NCBI GenBank assembly: GCA_013365325.1
Contig: JABVXV010000257.1
Location: 1 to 64,000, forward strand
Origin: Dipetalonema caudispina
Lineage: Eukaryota > Nematoda > Chromadorea > Rhabditida > Onchocercidae
Length of the DNA: 64,000 nucleotides
Direction: 5' to 3'
Part shown: piece after piece, positions 49,870 through 64,000 of the stretch
Layout of the letters: every line of letters begins with the position of its first letter
Numbering within the stretch: position 1 is the stretch's first letter
The notes under the pieces: generated by a model
Told to the model about the DNA's origin: nothing
Database searches by the model: none
The model's input: the letters and a program-made list of their open reading frames with translations, nothing else
Translations under genes and position numbers: made by a program

Positions 49870-52800
49870 TTATGATTGTGCTTTCGCAGCATTTTTAATT
49901 GCTCCACTTCACATCACTTCACTTAACCATCATCAATTGTTCAACAAATTTCATCGATCTGTCGATCTTTTGTTCCTTTACATGTCCGTTTATTCATTTC
50001 ATTGGATCAACAAAGAAAAAATTTTTCACATTTATGGAAAGTTAAATTTACAAATCAAACTTATTTCATCCATTTATTATGTAAATAATGAAAAAAAAAA
50101 AAAGAGAAGAAAAAAAGTACCACCCAATTATTGTTACTTTTTCCTTTTTTCTTTTTTTTTTTGGTTGGTAACAAATTTTGAAATAATAAAATTTTAAATT
50201 AAATATTTTGTGAAATATAAATTGAAATTTAGCAATTAGATAAATGAAAAAGAATACATTTTATTGTTTGTTTGAAGCAATAGATTTCGTCAAAATTTTC
50301 TCAATTGTTTGTCTTAAATAATTCGAAATTAAAATTTAAACCAATAGCGAATATCTTTATTTTATGGTGAAAGAAAAATGAAATGATTTAAAATAACGAA
50401 TTGTGAAAAAAAAAAAAAATTCATTTGAAGCAATCGGCGAAACTTTTGCTCGGAAATGTCTTAAACTTTATTATGGTATGCATTGCAAATTCAATTTAAA
50501 TAGAAATCATCGACTGATATCAAAATAAAATTCGAAATCTTATATGAATGCATTTATTGATAGCAGGACAAAATTCAATAAATGAGTATCGATGAACTTA
50601 TTGATGACAGAATAAAATTTAAAAAAAGATACCAATGAATAGTTGTAATACGATATAAAAAATTCGCGAAAGATACTGGTAGAAACTTTTCGAATTCATT
50701 TAAAAAAAAAAAACAACTGAGAAATTTATCAATGCTACGATAAAATTAAAAAAAAAAAAAAGGTCATTTTTATCAATTCTGTCTTTTTACCGATATAATC
50801 TGTTACAAAAAAGAAAAAGCACATTAATAAATTTATCAATATTTTAATAAATTTAATGAAATATCATAAATTAAAAAATATTTGCTATTAACATCTAATT
50901 TACATATATGTTATGAGAATGTCCATCTTATCCATTAATGAATTATTGGATGAAGAGATGAAATAAGGTCAGCAATGAGGCGGCATTTATGAATTAATCC
51001 CAAAAGAAAAGTAATTTGAACCACTTTAAGGATACCAAAGATTTTTACTTACTCACAACAATGTCGCAAAAAGATTTATGCTTAACAAATAAGGCATAAA
51101 TATGATCCATTTTGATGTTACTAATTGAATACCATTTGTTTGCTTATTAAATGAATGAAACATTTGATAAAAAAATCAAATATTTTTTCCATTAACAAAA
51201 TTATATTTTTCTTTTCTTTTTTTTTTTTTTTTTTTTTTGAATTATTCATTAATTATTATTAATCATTTTTAAAATGTAATTTTCTTTTTTTTCACATCAA
51301 TTTTATGCTTATATTTGATCAATAACTTTTGCAACATTCATTTATTTAATTGTGTGGATTAGAATTTAATTTTTTAATTTAACAAGATGAAGTGGCAAAA
51401 ATTAGTTTCAAATTTCAGTATGAAATCAAATTTTCATTTACATATGCTTAAATTACTTGCTAAGCATGTTTTATTCTTGATTATGGAATTTTTTTTCTGC
51501 TGGGTTTTTTTTTTTTTTTTGGGGTGGGGGGGGAGGAAAAGCGAATTAGGAATTAAAAGAAATTAATTGAATGTTCCCAATAAAATATCTAACAATTCGG
51601 TATTTCATTTCTGATATAAAATCAAAAAAACAAAAAAATTAACTTTATTACTATTTTATAGTAATTTATGTGAGTTCATTTGCATATTTCATAATTAAGT
51701 GAAGTTTTGTGTCAAAATTTGTGAATTTCTTTTTAAATTCAAAAAAGAATAGAAAATTTTTGGTGCATTTTTTATAAAAACTATTGTTTGTAGCAGGTAT
51801 TACACGAACGGATAAATAGATGAATTTGCTAATTAAATTATATGATCAAAATTAACTCTAATTAGTTAACTATAGTGACAATCTAGTAAGTAAATCCAAT
51901 GGTACTATTAAAACATTACGACGATGCAATTTATTTTTAGGTAATATTGTCAATTTACTTCAATTTTCATCTTATAAAACACAATATTAAATTATTTTGC
52001 TCAATATGAATAAATAAATTGAGAATCTCAAATTGACTTCAAAAAATCAAACTTAAATTTAAAAAGAAGAGAAGAACTTTGCATGGTAATTTCCAAGAAT
52101 AAACAAAAGTTTTCAAAAGTATAACTTAAAAGTTTAAAACAAAAAAAAAAAAAAAAAAGAAGCAAAAAAACAAAGCAAACATTTTTGTAAACATAAAATT
52201 GTTACAAATTATTACAGTAATATATGAATCGTATTTTTTTGCAAATTTAATTTTAAAATTTATAACAAAATTATTCATTACATTAAAATTTATTTAAAAT
52301 TTTCCGAATAACATATTCATGCAAATGTTGTTTCTTTGGATTTTTAACATAATTTACCTTAGTAAGCTATTAACTTCTCAAACTTTGTCATGTTGATTAG
52401 ATTGGGAAAAGTAATGAAGGAAAGAAATGAGAAGATATACTTTTGCGGTAATTTGCTAATCCTTTCAGTAAATAAACCATTTAGCCAATTATATGCTCAA
52501 TATACAATTTCCAATAACCGTAACTAAGTACTTGAAAAAATTTCTTTTTATCTCATCCATAAAATACCGCAAAATATTTTCGCATCTAATGGAAAAATTA
52601 GCAACATTTAGTATTCCAAATGATATGATTTACCTTTCAAATATTTTTAATATTTTAATTATTTTAATATTCGCTTACAAAAAATTTAGTAGAATCAATT
52701 ATTTTGAAAAAATTATTCAAAATATTGTTATATTATTAAGATAACTTCAATTGAATAAAAGTGTATTACAGTTTTAAATAATATTAATTGAATGAAATAA

Positions 52801-55800
52801 AATTATCCACCATTTTTTTCTTCATTTTACGATAATTGATTAAAATGAATTAAGTCAAATTTGAATAAATGATTTAATCGATCAATCATTTTTCAGTTTC
52901 AGAACCATAATGGTAAAAATTGCAAAATTAATCGAGATTTGAATAAAAATTTCATGAAATATCGATTCCAGTAAATCATTATCAAATTTTCCCCTAATTT
53001 ATCTTGCTTTCTTTCCATTTTGTTCTGTTCAATGTAAAATTCCTAAATTAATCATTTTATATATTCCATATCATAACTTGAATAAAAATCTCATCAAATC
53101 ATAACTCCCAGAAATTGAATCTTTTATTCATCACAATCCGGTTACTTCCATCCTTTCCGTTCTATTCCCATCGGGGTTAAGTGCTTAGTTTCCTGTATCC
53201 ATCATTTGTGATATTAGAGTTGGAATAAAAAAAAAAAAAAAAAAAAACGACGAAAGGGAACATAAATGTAGGATTGGTAAGCAATGCAAATGAATGAATA
53301 GGTGACATTGAAGTACTCTCAGGTGTTGATGGGATGAGATACAGCTGAGAGGTCAAACATTTTCCACGGTAACAAACAAAAAAATATTCTACACTTCCGG
53401 AAAGGGCAATTTCTTCTTTTTTTTTGCTCATTCTAATTCTTTAAATAAATATATTTTTTGACTAAAAGAATTTTTTTTTTTTTTTTTTTGTCAAAATTCT
53501 AACTGAAATAAATATTAATGAAAATTTAAAAATGGAATATTTAATCAATTGAGCAAATTTTACAGATTTCATTTCATTTTTTATTTGCACATTTTTTCAT
53601 ACAAATGTTAGTCTGTTAAATATATGAAAATTTCTAATTTTACTTTTTTTTTCTCTTTTTTGAAGAAAAATTAAGAATTTTATCGTACAATGTAAAAGGG
53701 TAAGTATGGTATTTTGTGCTATTTTGATTGGTCAAATATAATTTTGGTCGAAAAATACACTTTTTTTTTCCTGAGATTTTAAAATTTGCTTTTATCTAAT
53801 CAAAACTTTTGTTCAAGTTTTCAAAATTCTTGAAATTTTAGAATTTATTCGTTAAGCTATAGACATTCATCAGCTAAAATATATGAGAAGAAATGTGCCG
53901 AAAGCAAGTTAAAAGGCCAAATTTAGTTTAGTACTTTTAAAAGGATAAAAATTTGATGGAGGATTTTTCAAGTTGTTTGAAATTTATTAAGTTTCATTTA
54001 AAATTTTCCACGAATTCCTGGTCAAACTTGAGTTATTCGATTTAATTGCAGTATAAAATTTATCCAGCTTAATAAATTTAATTTTAGTAGGAAAATCTGG
54101 TGAAAAATAAAACAAGCTGCTAGTAGTTTAAGTAATGGAATCTTTATTCACAGCTAATTTAGTCAATATTTTACTAATATTTTGATTAATATTATTAAAT
54201 TTTTTTTTTTTTTTCTTCTATTTCCCTTTTTTTCTTTTCCATATATTTTGTTATTGATGAAATGAAAATGGGATATGATATTAAATATGTGATTGTAAGT
54301 AGTTGATTGAATGAAATGAGTATGATATTAGCTTGAAATTGAATGGAATATCATTGGTTTGGTTAATTGCTTTATTCAAATTATGTACAACAACTTTCGT
54401 TAATTCCATTGGAATAAAATTCATTTCTTGAAGTTATTTATTCTATTACTTACTTACTAATCGTATCAATACTTTAGGAAAAATATGAATTAATAGAAGG
54501 AGGAAGAAAAGAAAGGGAAAAGTGAAAAAGAAAAAAGTATGGAAAAGATTGATTAAATATTGAATGAAACAAATGGAAAGGAAAGGAAAGATAGACGGAT
54601 AAGATGAAAATGATGATTAGTTAGCTATTTCATTTAACAAATTCATCATAAGAGCTCTTAAGAGATAGATTTAGATGGTTGGTTGATTGGTTTGATTGGT
54701 TGGTTGGTTTATGGTTGCATGAAGGAAAAAGATAGAAAGGGATACGGTATTTTGCATTGATTGAAGAAGAAATGTATTATTACTATTTGTTGTTTGTTGT
54801 TGTTGTTGTTGTTGTTGTTGTTTTGTTGTTACAGCAATTGATAGATTTGATCGATTAAATGAATGGATAAATTTTTACAAAAAAAAAAAAGAATAAAATA
54901 TATTTGTAAATAAATACACATAAAAAATTTATAATAGATGTAAATTTAAGCTAAATAAAGGGAAAAAGAAATTATGATAATATTATGATTATTGTAATTC
55001 ATGATAACATTACACTATATCATAATATTACAATTGTAATAATTAATGGTATTATAATGAAATTATAATAAATAGATAATAAAGAGAAGTGTTGAAAATT
55101 TTATTTATAAAATAATTTTAATATTGGCCTATTATACTTTTTTCACAATGTGATATTATATCTTTTTAGAAGATTTCTGATTACACTATGCTTATTTGGG
55201 GAAAAATTATTAATTAGCTTAATGGAATTATTTTTGAAAATTTTCAAAATATTAAACAGATGGATAAAGCAAAGTTTAGAAAATGATGAGAAAACAGTTA
55301 ACCAATTAAATTAATTTACTTTTTAGCATTTTCAAAAATTTTAGTAGGACTTTTACAAAATACTTTTATCATACAGATGATAACGATGGTAGTGATAATG
55401 ACGATTTCAGAGATAGTGATGATAAAAATGGAATTCTAAAAACTTTTAGCTGTCGGCAAAAAATTCTCCAGCCAATATAAACACTATGCAATATGCAAAG
55501 GTCATGATAAATTGGTCTAGGCTTTTTCTATCAAAAAGAATTTAATTAGAGCAGTGAGCAATGAGAGGAAAAATAATAGGTAGGGATATGAATCATGAAC
55601 AGATTTAATTTAAATTTTAAAATTGTTGTAAATTTTTGGCTAAAATCTTGGTAACATTATTTTTTTGCTCACATTTGAGGCGAATAAAAGATGAAAAAAT
55701 TTAACCTTTCTTTTCAGCAACTAACAATTATATTTACTGTATGATAGATGGAATTTCATTGTTGATTCATGTAGTAATAGTAAGTGAAATATGAAAAACT

Positions 55801-56911
55801 GTATGCAATATTGGAATTTCGGAAAATTTTGCCATCAAAAAGAATGGGATTATGCATATTTTAGATGATTAGATGGTATCATTAATGATGAACATAAGAA
55901 TTGTTTTCGACAGATATTCATCATCTCAAATACATTTGCATAAAAGTATCATCTACCGTAATATTAGAAAAAGTGAAGAAACTATAACGAAATACATCCA
56001 TATATTTTCATTATTTCAATCAAAAAAAAAAAAAAAAAAACAAAAAATTTTTTTAAGCATGAATTCTTTGCTTTTTGTCTTGTCTTTGATGAATTGTTCG
56101 CATACAAATAAATGAGTAAAATATTAAAAATTTTAAAAAATTTCCTCTTAAAAAATTTAAAACTATCTGAAATTACTTTCCAATTTTTATAAAAAATTAA
56201 TTAAATGCAAAACTACTGACGATTAATCCTTTAGCATTAAAAGTTTGTGCTAAAATGATTATCATAATATCAGACGATAATGGATTACTATATTACTTAT
56301 ATAAAAATTGCTTAAAAAATTTAAAGAAAAAAATTTGCTTTTCACCATTGCTTTTATGTCTTTTTTTTTTAGAGCAAAAAAACTTATAATATTTGTCAAA
56401 AAATTGTTACAAGTTTATTTCATTATATTTTATTATTATTTGAATAGTTGCATAAGAAATTCTTCCAACAATCAAAATAAACAATTCCCTCGAAATAGTT
56501 CATAAAAAATTTGAATATTTTTGAGTGAAATAAAACTGGAAGATTTATTTCAATACTTTTTGCAGTATTACAAGCAAATTTTTTGTTTCAAACTTGGAAA
56601 AAAGTACTAAGATTTGATATAATCCATAATTTAAAATGACAAAAAAAATATATTCAAGTCTTAATTCTACTAATTGTTTTTCACTTTTATTGTTTCGGCT
56701 AATACTCATTTACTTGACTAACAGTGTAAATGTGAGATAATGAAGAAATGATAATACTAATTGATAATTAGCTATTTGATTAGACAAATGGATGGAAAAT
56801 TTACAACATCAATCTTAACATCAACGTAACATCACCATTATTATTAATAATATCATCATTATTATTATTACAGTTACTATTGTCACTATCATATTATTAT
56901 TATTTTTATTC

Positions 56912-57013
<102 letters not shown>

Positions 57014-60000
57014 CCATTATTACTGTTATTAGTATTATTACTGCTATTATTAGTATCATTATTACTCAGACTATCTACAAGCCATTTGCTATACAAACAA
57101 GAAACTTTTAGTATACATTCAACAATTTACTTTGATGGTATGCGACAAAACAAAATGAAATAGGTAGACGTCATTATCATAAGAAATTATGGATGGAAGA
57201 TGATAAAATTGAAGGACAAATAAGGTGAAGAAGACATGAATTGTGTTACCGAAAGGTCTGATTACTCTGAAAATGGTAAACTTTGCTTTCTGATGAAAAT
57301 AGCGGTACTTTTGATATTGTTTACTTTAGTGCTATTACTTACTAATACTACTACTGTTACTACTACTACTACTTAAATCAGCTTTTGGTATCGGCAGTGT
57401 CGGATTATTAAAGATAACGATGGATTTATAATGTAAAAATCTCTCAGAAGTTTCAATAGTTTTAAAAGAATTATAAGGTCATGAACTTTCACCAATTGTT
57501 CTGTTCTTCCTTTTTGTCTCGTAATAAATCATAGAACAAGAAAACAAGTATTACAATAAGGAATTAATTATCAGTATAATGGATTTTTGTTTAAGATTAA
57601 TGAAATATTGCACCATATTTCAATCAATATTAGCATTATCAAGTGTATAGCATAGTATTATGAATTATGATTATGATTAACTTCTCAAATTTTATGAATA
57701 ATTTCAATAATAGATGAATATAATAGAATTATGATTAAGTGATTTGATCGGGCAACTTTTTTCTTGATAAAATTCTTTTTTTAACATACTTTATCCAATT
57801 TTATTCATTCAGGCTAGAACGATTGAAATACAAAAAGAAATATTTTGAACTTAATTTTATCAAATTTTACTTTAAAATTTAGTGCAAAATTTCAAAATGA
57901 GAAGAATAGCAATTTTTAACTTGAGATTTATAAAATAATTATTTGAAATATTTAAAAAAAAAAAAAAAAAAACTCTTATTTTTCCTTCCTTTGCAACATT
58001 TTTGAAATCAATTACATCATTATAAACTTTACTTGTGTAAAAAAAAGGAATTTTTTTTTTTTTTTTTAAAAAAAAGTTCTGCAATTTTTTCACTCATTCC
58101 TTTCTATTTCATCAAAAAGATATTTTTGTTTGATTATAAATCAAACAAATGTGTGATATAACGGTCAATTGGAACAGCAGGAATTCTAACACAGTATGCA
58201 TAATTTCTAATCTAATTAATATGTCACTTAAGATCGGGTAATGATGCGTAAATTATGAGGCGCTATATTATGATATTTGTAAGCATTGTAATTTTGACTT
58301 ATGACAAAAAAAAAAAAGAAATCGAAAGGTATAATTTTATTTTGTTATACCTATAAGAAAGTAATAATTATATTTGTTTGAATAAAAGATTCCGACACTT
58401 TCAATAATTTCAATGTTACGATTAATGAACTATTGAATCCGAATTAATCTCACAATCTGATCTATAACCTTTTTCACCTTTCGAATTAATTATATACATA
58501 TATATATGTGCATGTATAGGAAATTTTCATCTAATGCTTCTTACCTATCCCCGATACGATTACTTTGCTATTTATCATTCCTTCCGATTTACAATTAGTT
58601 TCATAATAAATTTGAATAAGATTAAATGAATGTTATGAAGGTCATTCATTGGGTGTAAATTATCCGGAAGTGAAAAATTTACATTTATTCGAATATTTTC
58701 TATCCCATTGATAATATTAAGAAATATTCTCTGGTGGTAAAAATATTTGAAACTTTGAAATTGTCTTTCAAATCAATGTTTCAAACTTTTGTTATTATTA
58801 AATGTTTAAAGACTAATTAACATTTTATAATTAATACAATATAGTGTATATTTCTAAAATTGCATAATTATAAAATATTACTGTTTAAATTTCTATACAA
58901 ATATATGTTAATAATAAATTTAAACTCAAAGTTCAGCAAATTTCATTCTTTTAAATTATTGATTTATTTTTAGCTACTAAAAAAAATATTTTCTTGAAAT
59001 TTACTTCAATGATTCATTTACTTCTCTAAAAGAGATACATATGTTATGAAGTTATAATTATTCAAATTTTGGAATTTTAATCCTATTTAACATGTTATAT
59101 TGAATCTAACGAAAAAAAAACACCCAAAATTGTTTTGAATTAAAATTAAAATAAAATTTCAATTGCATGCACGTAAATACAATCGATCAATTCCATGTGC
59201 ATTTATTTCAAATTTATATTATTACAACTCTGACAAAAAAAGAAAAGTAAATGTTTGAATCAATCATTGTTAGTCAAGAAAAAATTGAAATTACTGGAAA
59301 CTTTTATTGGTTGATGTAAAATATGTCACCAAAAAAAAAAAAAAAGGAAATAAAAAGTTAGGAAAAATAAAACGATTTAATTTAATATATTCTATGATAT
59401 CAATATGTTTGTTTCATACAAAATTATATAACATTAAGCAATATTGTCGAAATTTTCCACCTTTTTTCCTTAATGGGAAATTTTTTTATTTTCTATTATA
59501 CAAAATTATGGCATCTACTTCAAAAACTTTAAGATCATCGTTTTTTTTTTTTTTTTTTTGCCTGAAAAGTAATTAATCGAAAAAGGAAATTAATGATAAT
59601 TAATCATTTTGTACTGCAAAAAAAAAAAAAAAAAAAACTATGCTAATATAATTTAAAGTGAAAAAAAGCAGTGATTTCAAATAAATTTCCAGAGTTAAAC
59701 AAATATAAATAATAATAATATAGCACCAGAAAAAAAAAGAGAAGCAAATACAAATAATTTATACAACAAATATGAACAAAAATGTTATGGAAGGAATGCA
59801 TCAATTATTAAAATATTTTAAATGCTACCCAATGTTAAACTAGTAATATAATTTAAGTAACTTTTGAATTTTGTGAAAATTTATTTGAATATAATTTTGT
59901 ATGAATAATATACTTAAGCATACAAATTATCAATTATTTTTTCTTCTTTTTTTTTTTTTATGTCTTCATACAATTAACTAATGAAAGATAATTAAAATGT

Positions 60001-60625
60001 TTCGTTTCGTAATAATTTAATAAAAATGAAAAAGTAGCAAATTTTTAACAAATTTTCCACTAATATCTTTCTTTTTGCTTATTTCAAAAGTTTTTCTTCC
60101 ATTGTACATTGTATGAATTAATGAATGGAAATATTGATTATGAAAATAATCAATAAAATGTATGATAAAGTATTACTAATACAAATATAGCAAAATTTTT
60201 TCAACAATTTTCATCATTCCAATCAATATTGCATGATTATTTCATTATCATGGAAATGAAGAGTAATACGTGTTATAAAATTGAAAATTATAAATGAAGC
60301 AATTTTAAAAAACTGCCCAACGAATGATATTTGAACAAATATTCCATACAAATTTGGAAAGGTCAAAAGAAAAAAAAGAAGTGTCAAAATTACTAAAATA
60401 ATTAATTGTTATAAGCTAAAAATTGAAAGAAAAAAATTTTTCTTCAAAATTTTTTGTCAATTTTTTGCATGAATAAATTATTAACATAATAGGAATACAA
60501 TGAAAATATACAATAACTCAAGTAATTAAATACGTTAATTGAAAAATATTGTAAAAAGTAAATAACCATAATAATTATTCTCTTTTTCCGTTGGTTTTTT
60601 TTTTTTTTTTTAACAGATATTAATT

Positions 60626-62035
60626 TTATTTTGCATAATATGGATAGTATGGATTTTGAGCAGTTGGATATGGTTGTGCACCAAATGGCGGAAATGGAAA
60701 TGTTCCTTGCTGATACATATTGCTTGGTTGACACATTGCCTGTAAAGAAAAATTTCTGAAGAAATTTCAACAAAAAAAAAAAAAAAAAAAATTAACCATT
60801 TGTTTTATTTGAAGAAAAAATGATATTTTTCGAAAAAATTTTAAAAATTATCGAATATTTTAGTATTACTCAAATTAATCACCATTTTGAAATTATAATT
60901 AATTATAGTTTTATTTATTTACTTGTTTTTTTTTTTTTTTTTTTTGTTTATTATACGTTTGACATTTTGTAAATAATTATTTTAAATTCTCATTAAATAC
61001 TTTGATTGTTAAGCAATAATTTTTATGGATGGTATTATTAGCATATTTTTTGTTTACTTGAAGAAAAAAGAAAAAACATACTTGTTGATAAAATTGATTT
61101 TTCAAATCCGGTATACCATCAGGCAATGCACTCAAATTTAATAAATGTTCCGGATTTGAATCCGGTACACCAGTACCATGTGTATTATCACAACGTTTTC
61201 CATCTTTCACTAAGATAGAAACATTCATTTTTCTGTAAACATTAAACATTTCAAACCGATGGATTAAAAAGTAAAAATGAAATGATAGAGACATGAATAA
61301 TTAATGTACTAATGGAAATATGAAAATTTTCAACAAATTAGAAATTAAATTTTGGATAAAAAAGAAGAGGCAAATAATATTTGTTATTTTAAAAAATTAT
61401 TCTATTTCTTTTTGACAATGATTTAATTCAGCAAATTAAATTCGACAAAAAATTCACATTCATATTATTTATCGTCATAATTTTTTAGTAAATTTTCATG
61501 AAATTAATTACTAATAATATATACTTACTTATCAATATTACTACCATCTAATGGTGTTGGTGTCCTAGATGGTCCTGGTGATTGACTTTCCTCTCTTCCT
61601 CTACTACCATCGGTCATTTTTCGTTCTTTTTCTTGGCGCTTACATTTATAACGATGATTTTGAAACCAAATTTTTACCTGTTAATTAATTAACAGGTAAA
61701 AATGATAAATTTTATTTAAATATAAATAAATTCAATACGATAAACATGTTAATGTATACAAATAAATAAGTAAACAAAGAAATGACTAAACAATATTTAA
61801 ACCTGTGTTGCTGAAAGTCCAATGGAATTAGCTAATGCTTCACGTTCCGGTGCTGTCAAATATTTGGATGCACGAAAACGCCGTTCTAATTCATAAACTT
61901 GATTTTGTGAAAAAAGTACACGTCGTTTACGCCTTGATCCAACATGACTGGAAAGTGGCAATTGTAATCCTTGCATTGCTGCATGTGCCGGATTAATACC
62001 ACAATTAAGGCCAAAACCGGAACCTAATCGAGGTA
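60626..62035 (-). CDS. NK-2 class homeobox protein (Nkx2-1/scarecrow, ceh-24-like), 5' end missing
   Basis: Four exons join in frame to 214 aa plus stop: 62035-61803, 61677-61529, 61232-61082, 60739-60626. The homeodomain begins [20 protein letters not shown], is split by an intron between Gln44 and Val45, and continues [18 protein letters not shown]. Trp48, Phe49, Asn51 and the NK-2-diagnostic Tyr54 are all present. Exon 3 carries [11 protein letters not shown], matching the NK2-specific domain (consensus VxVLVKDGKPC). The end is Tyr/Pro-rich ([20 protein letters not shown]). [10 protein letters not shown] and YKCKRQ-x-KE point to the Nkx2-1/scro subgroup; the choice of ceh-24 over other nematode NK-2 genes is inferred. 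NK-2 factors bind CAAG-type sites and specify pharyngeal, muscle or neural fates. The first exon shown begins with 2 nt finishing a codon, so at least one upstream exon is absent and probably lies beyond position 64000. Confidence 0.92.
61670..61703. repeat. 34-bp perfect palindrome over the homeobox intron acceptor
   Basis: ATTTTTACCTG, then TTAATTAATTAA, then CAGGTAAAAAT reads identically on both strands. The minus-strand 3' splice site (AACAG at 61682-61678) and the first eight bases of the second homeodomain exon lie inside it. Confidence 0.95.
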
Positions 62036-64000
62036 CTGCAATTAACAATTTCTTTTTTTTTTTTCTTTTAGTACTTTAAATTTCAATATATAATTGATAA
62101 TTAATTACATTTACTAATTTAATTTTCATTCAAATTTATTTAACATAATGATAAGCAGAAGTATGCATGCATATATTTTTATGTTTGCTATAACAATAAA
62201 AAAATTTCACCATTTAATTAATTTTACTCATTCATTTTAATTAATCTTAATTTTACTTAATATAACTTGCTTAATTTAATTTAATACATTTTAATCATAG
62301 TGTATTTATTATAATCACTGATCAAATTGCTAGAAATTTTGTAAAAATTTTAAAAATAAATCTTAATTAATAAAATTATTTATGATTTAAAACAATTATA
62401 AAAAAAAAAAAAAAAAACAATCAAACAACAAACAAATATTTGTGATGCATAACAGTTAACCAAACTTTTCTTATTTGTATGGGTAAAATTGGCATCCTGC
62501 TGTTCATTAGAATTAACTCTCTTCACAATATGAATAAGAAGTTTCATCCGATTCCCGTGCACCTGACTTATATAATTTATTAAAAATACAGACACATGCA
62601 CACACATACACACACACACATATACATACATCTATACATACCTAGGTAAAGTTATGTACACATACATACATATATAGAGAATCTAAGAGAAAATAATAAA
62701 TACATCAGCAGGGGTGGTAAATCTTATTTTTATTCATACTCAATCATATTATAATGATTGATCAATCTTTTCTTCATCATTTAACATTCAATAACAATAA
62801 ATCAATTTTATACCATCAATTCTTTCCTATTAACAAATACTGTATCATTAATTACTTAATTATTAACATGTTAATTGATTGAACTATAAATTATTTTAAT
62901 TAAAACATTTGTGATAATAAATGTTGCAAATTATTATTATTATTATTAGAAACGATGAAAAAAATACATTCTTTTATTCCTTCTTAAGATAAAAAAAAAA
63001 AAAAAAAAAAATTTTGTATGAATGCAATTAAGTAAAAAAAAAAAAAAGAAAAAAGAAGAATTGGTTGAAATTTAATTTTGGATTATTTATAGCAAAATAT
63101 TTTCAATAAAATAATTTAAAAAAATTCAAAATAATATAATTTTGTTTGTCTTTTTCTCAAATAAAAAAAAAAAATATTTGAAATTTTTGATCATATAAAT
63201 TTTTTCATTGTTTTCATTTTTTTTTCTTCTCCATTTATTTGTGCAAGAAAATTAGGTGAGAAATTTCAATAAATTTTACTATGATTAAATATTTTTTGGA
63301 ATTTTTTAAAGTAATTACAAGCCGAAATTTTATTGAGAAGTTTTAAACTTTTTTTTTTGCTGCAAAATTCAATTTTAACTTTTTTTTTTTTTTTTTTGCT
63401 TGGCCAATATTTAAATGCAGCATCAGAAATGAATTATTGCAAAATATTGAAAGTCGATTTATCTCACCGTTATTACCATATCAGATACATATTTACATAG
63501 GTCAAATAACCAAATATTATTTCATTTATTGAAAATTTATATTTGTAGTAGTCTTTAATCGATTATTTGATATCTTTTACCTTAACATCCTCACCACTTT
63601 ACCACTCTTACTTTGTATATTTTGGTTAATGTTTGTCCGCATGTTTGTCTATCTGTTTGATTTGTCACATCATTGGTTGCAAATTAGAATGGAAACTATA
63701 CAATGATATTGGTTGAGGTGACAAAATGATTTGGTAAGGAAGAGAGGAGGAAATTTCAACATTTCATCATTTTCCGGTTTTTAGTCTCATTTTAATTTTA
63801 GGAAAATTGAATGAATCAACAATGAAAGAAAGAGTAAGAGAAAGGGAAAAACAAATATAATGGAATGAAAAAAAAATAGAGAAATGATAGGTGAAGAAAG
63901 TTTGCAAAATTTTTAAGGACAAATTGTTAATAAATAGTCAAAGATGAATTTAGAAATATTGAAATTTAGTGATCAATAATTTAAACGACAAAGGAATGAA
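62036..64000. other. Upstream intron or 5' region of the homeobox gene
   Basis: No exon with compatible phase (ending in phase 1) was found. The segment has a CA/TA microsatellite (about 62588-62632), poly(A) runs at 62400 and 62990, and AT-rich sequence. It most likely is the intron preceding the homeodomain exon. Confidence 0.5.

Overview
The window looks like a very AT-rich animal nuclear genome, most likely a nematode and probably a spirurid/filarial-type one. Three things support this. Genes are split into short exons (about 70-240 bp) with GTAAGT/GTATGT-like donors and short TTTTCAG/TTTTTAG acceptors. Intergenic DNA is full of poly(A)/poly(T) runs, microsatellites and degenerate tandem repeats. 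One gene resembles TOFU-6, a family I know only from nematodes. I see no bacterial operon, IS element, CRISPR array, rRNA, tRNA or spliced-leader RNA gene. The species assignment is inference.

Layout. 1-6.1 kb: non-coding AT-rich DNA, probably the first intron of a minus-strand gene whose first coding exon (6147-6650) encodes a Ser/Thr/Gln/His-rich leader with 24 consecutive Gln. 6.65-28.1 kb: a 21-kb gene desert with several degenerate tandem arrays. 28.1-33.0 kb: a minus-strand multi-exon gene for an AT-hook plus BED-type zinc-finger protein with a C-terminal coiled coil and a candidate 15-nt microexon. A 78-bp tandem array (33.54-34.04 kb) lies just 5' of its first resolved exon. 35.17-39.22 kb: a complete nine-exon plus-strand gene for a HINFP-type (histone H4 transcription factor) C2H2 zinc-finger protein, 434 aa. 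40.92-44.10 kb: a complete ten-exon plus-strand gene, 414 aa, with an RRM, an extended-Tudor domain and a C-terminal eIF4E-binding-like motif, best matched to TOFU-6 of the PETISCO/PICS complex. 44.1-60.6 kb: a second, 16-kb desert. 60.6-62.0 kb: the four 3' exons of a minus-strand NK-2 class homeobox gene (Nkx2-1/scarecrow, ceh-24-like); its 5' end was not found and probably lies beyond 64 kb.

Functionally this is a small central cluster of nuclear/RNA regulators flanked by two gene-poor blocks. A homeobox gene borders the right desert; the polyQ-leader gene bordering the left one is a transcription-factor candidate by composition only. The BED gene and HINFP are divergent and may share the 34.0-35.2 kb interval as promoter. 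HINFP and the TOFU-6-like gene are in tandem, 1.7 kb apart, with an AATAAA between them, so they look independently expressed. For HINFP, the TOFU-6-like gene and the homeobox gene, exon phases were checked by hand and all resolved junctions keep frame. In the BED gene one junction (exon C to D) and the 5' end remain unresolved.
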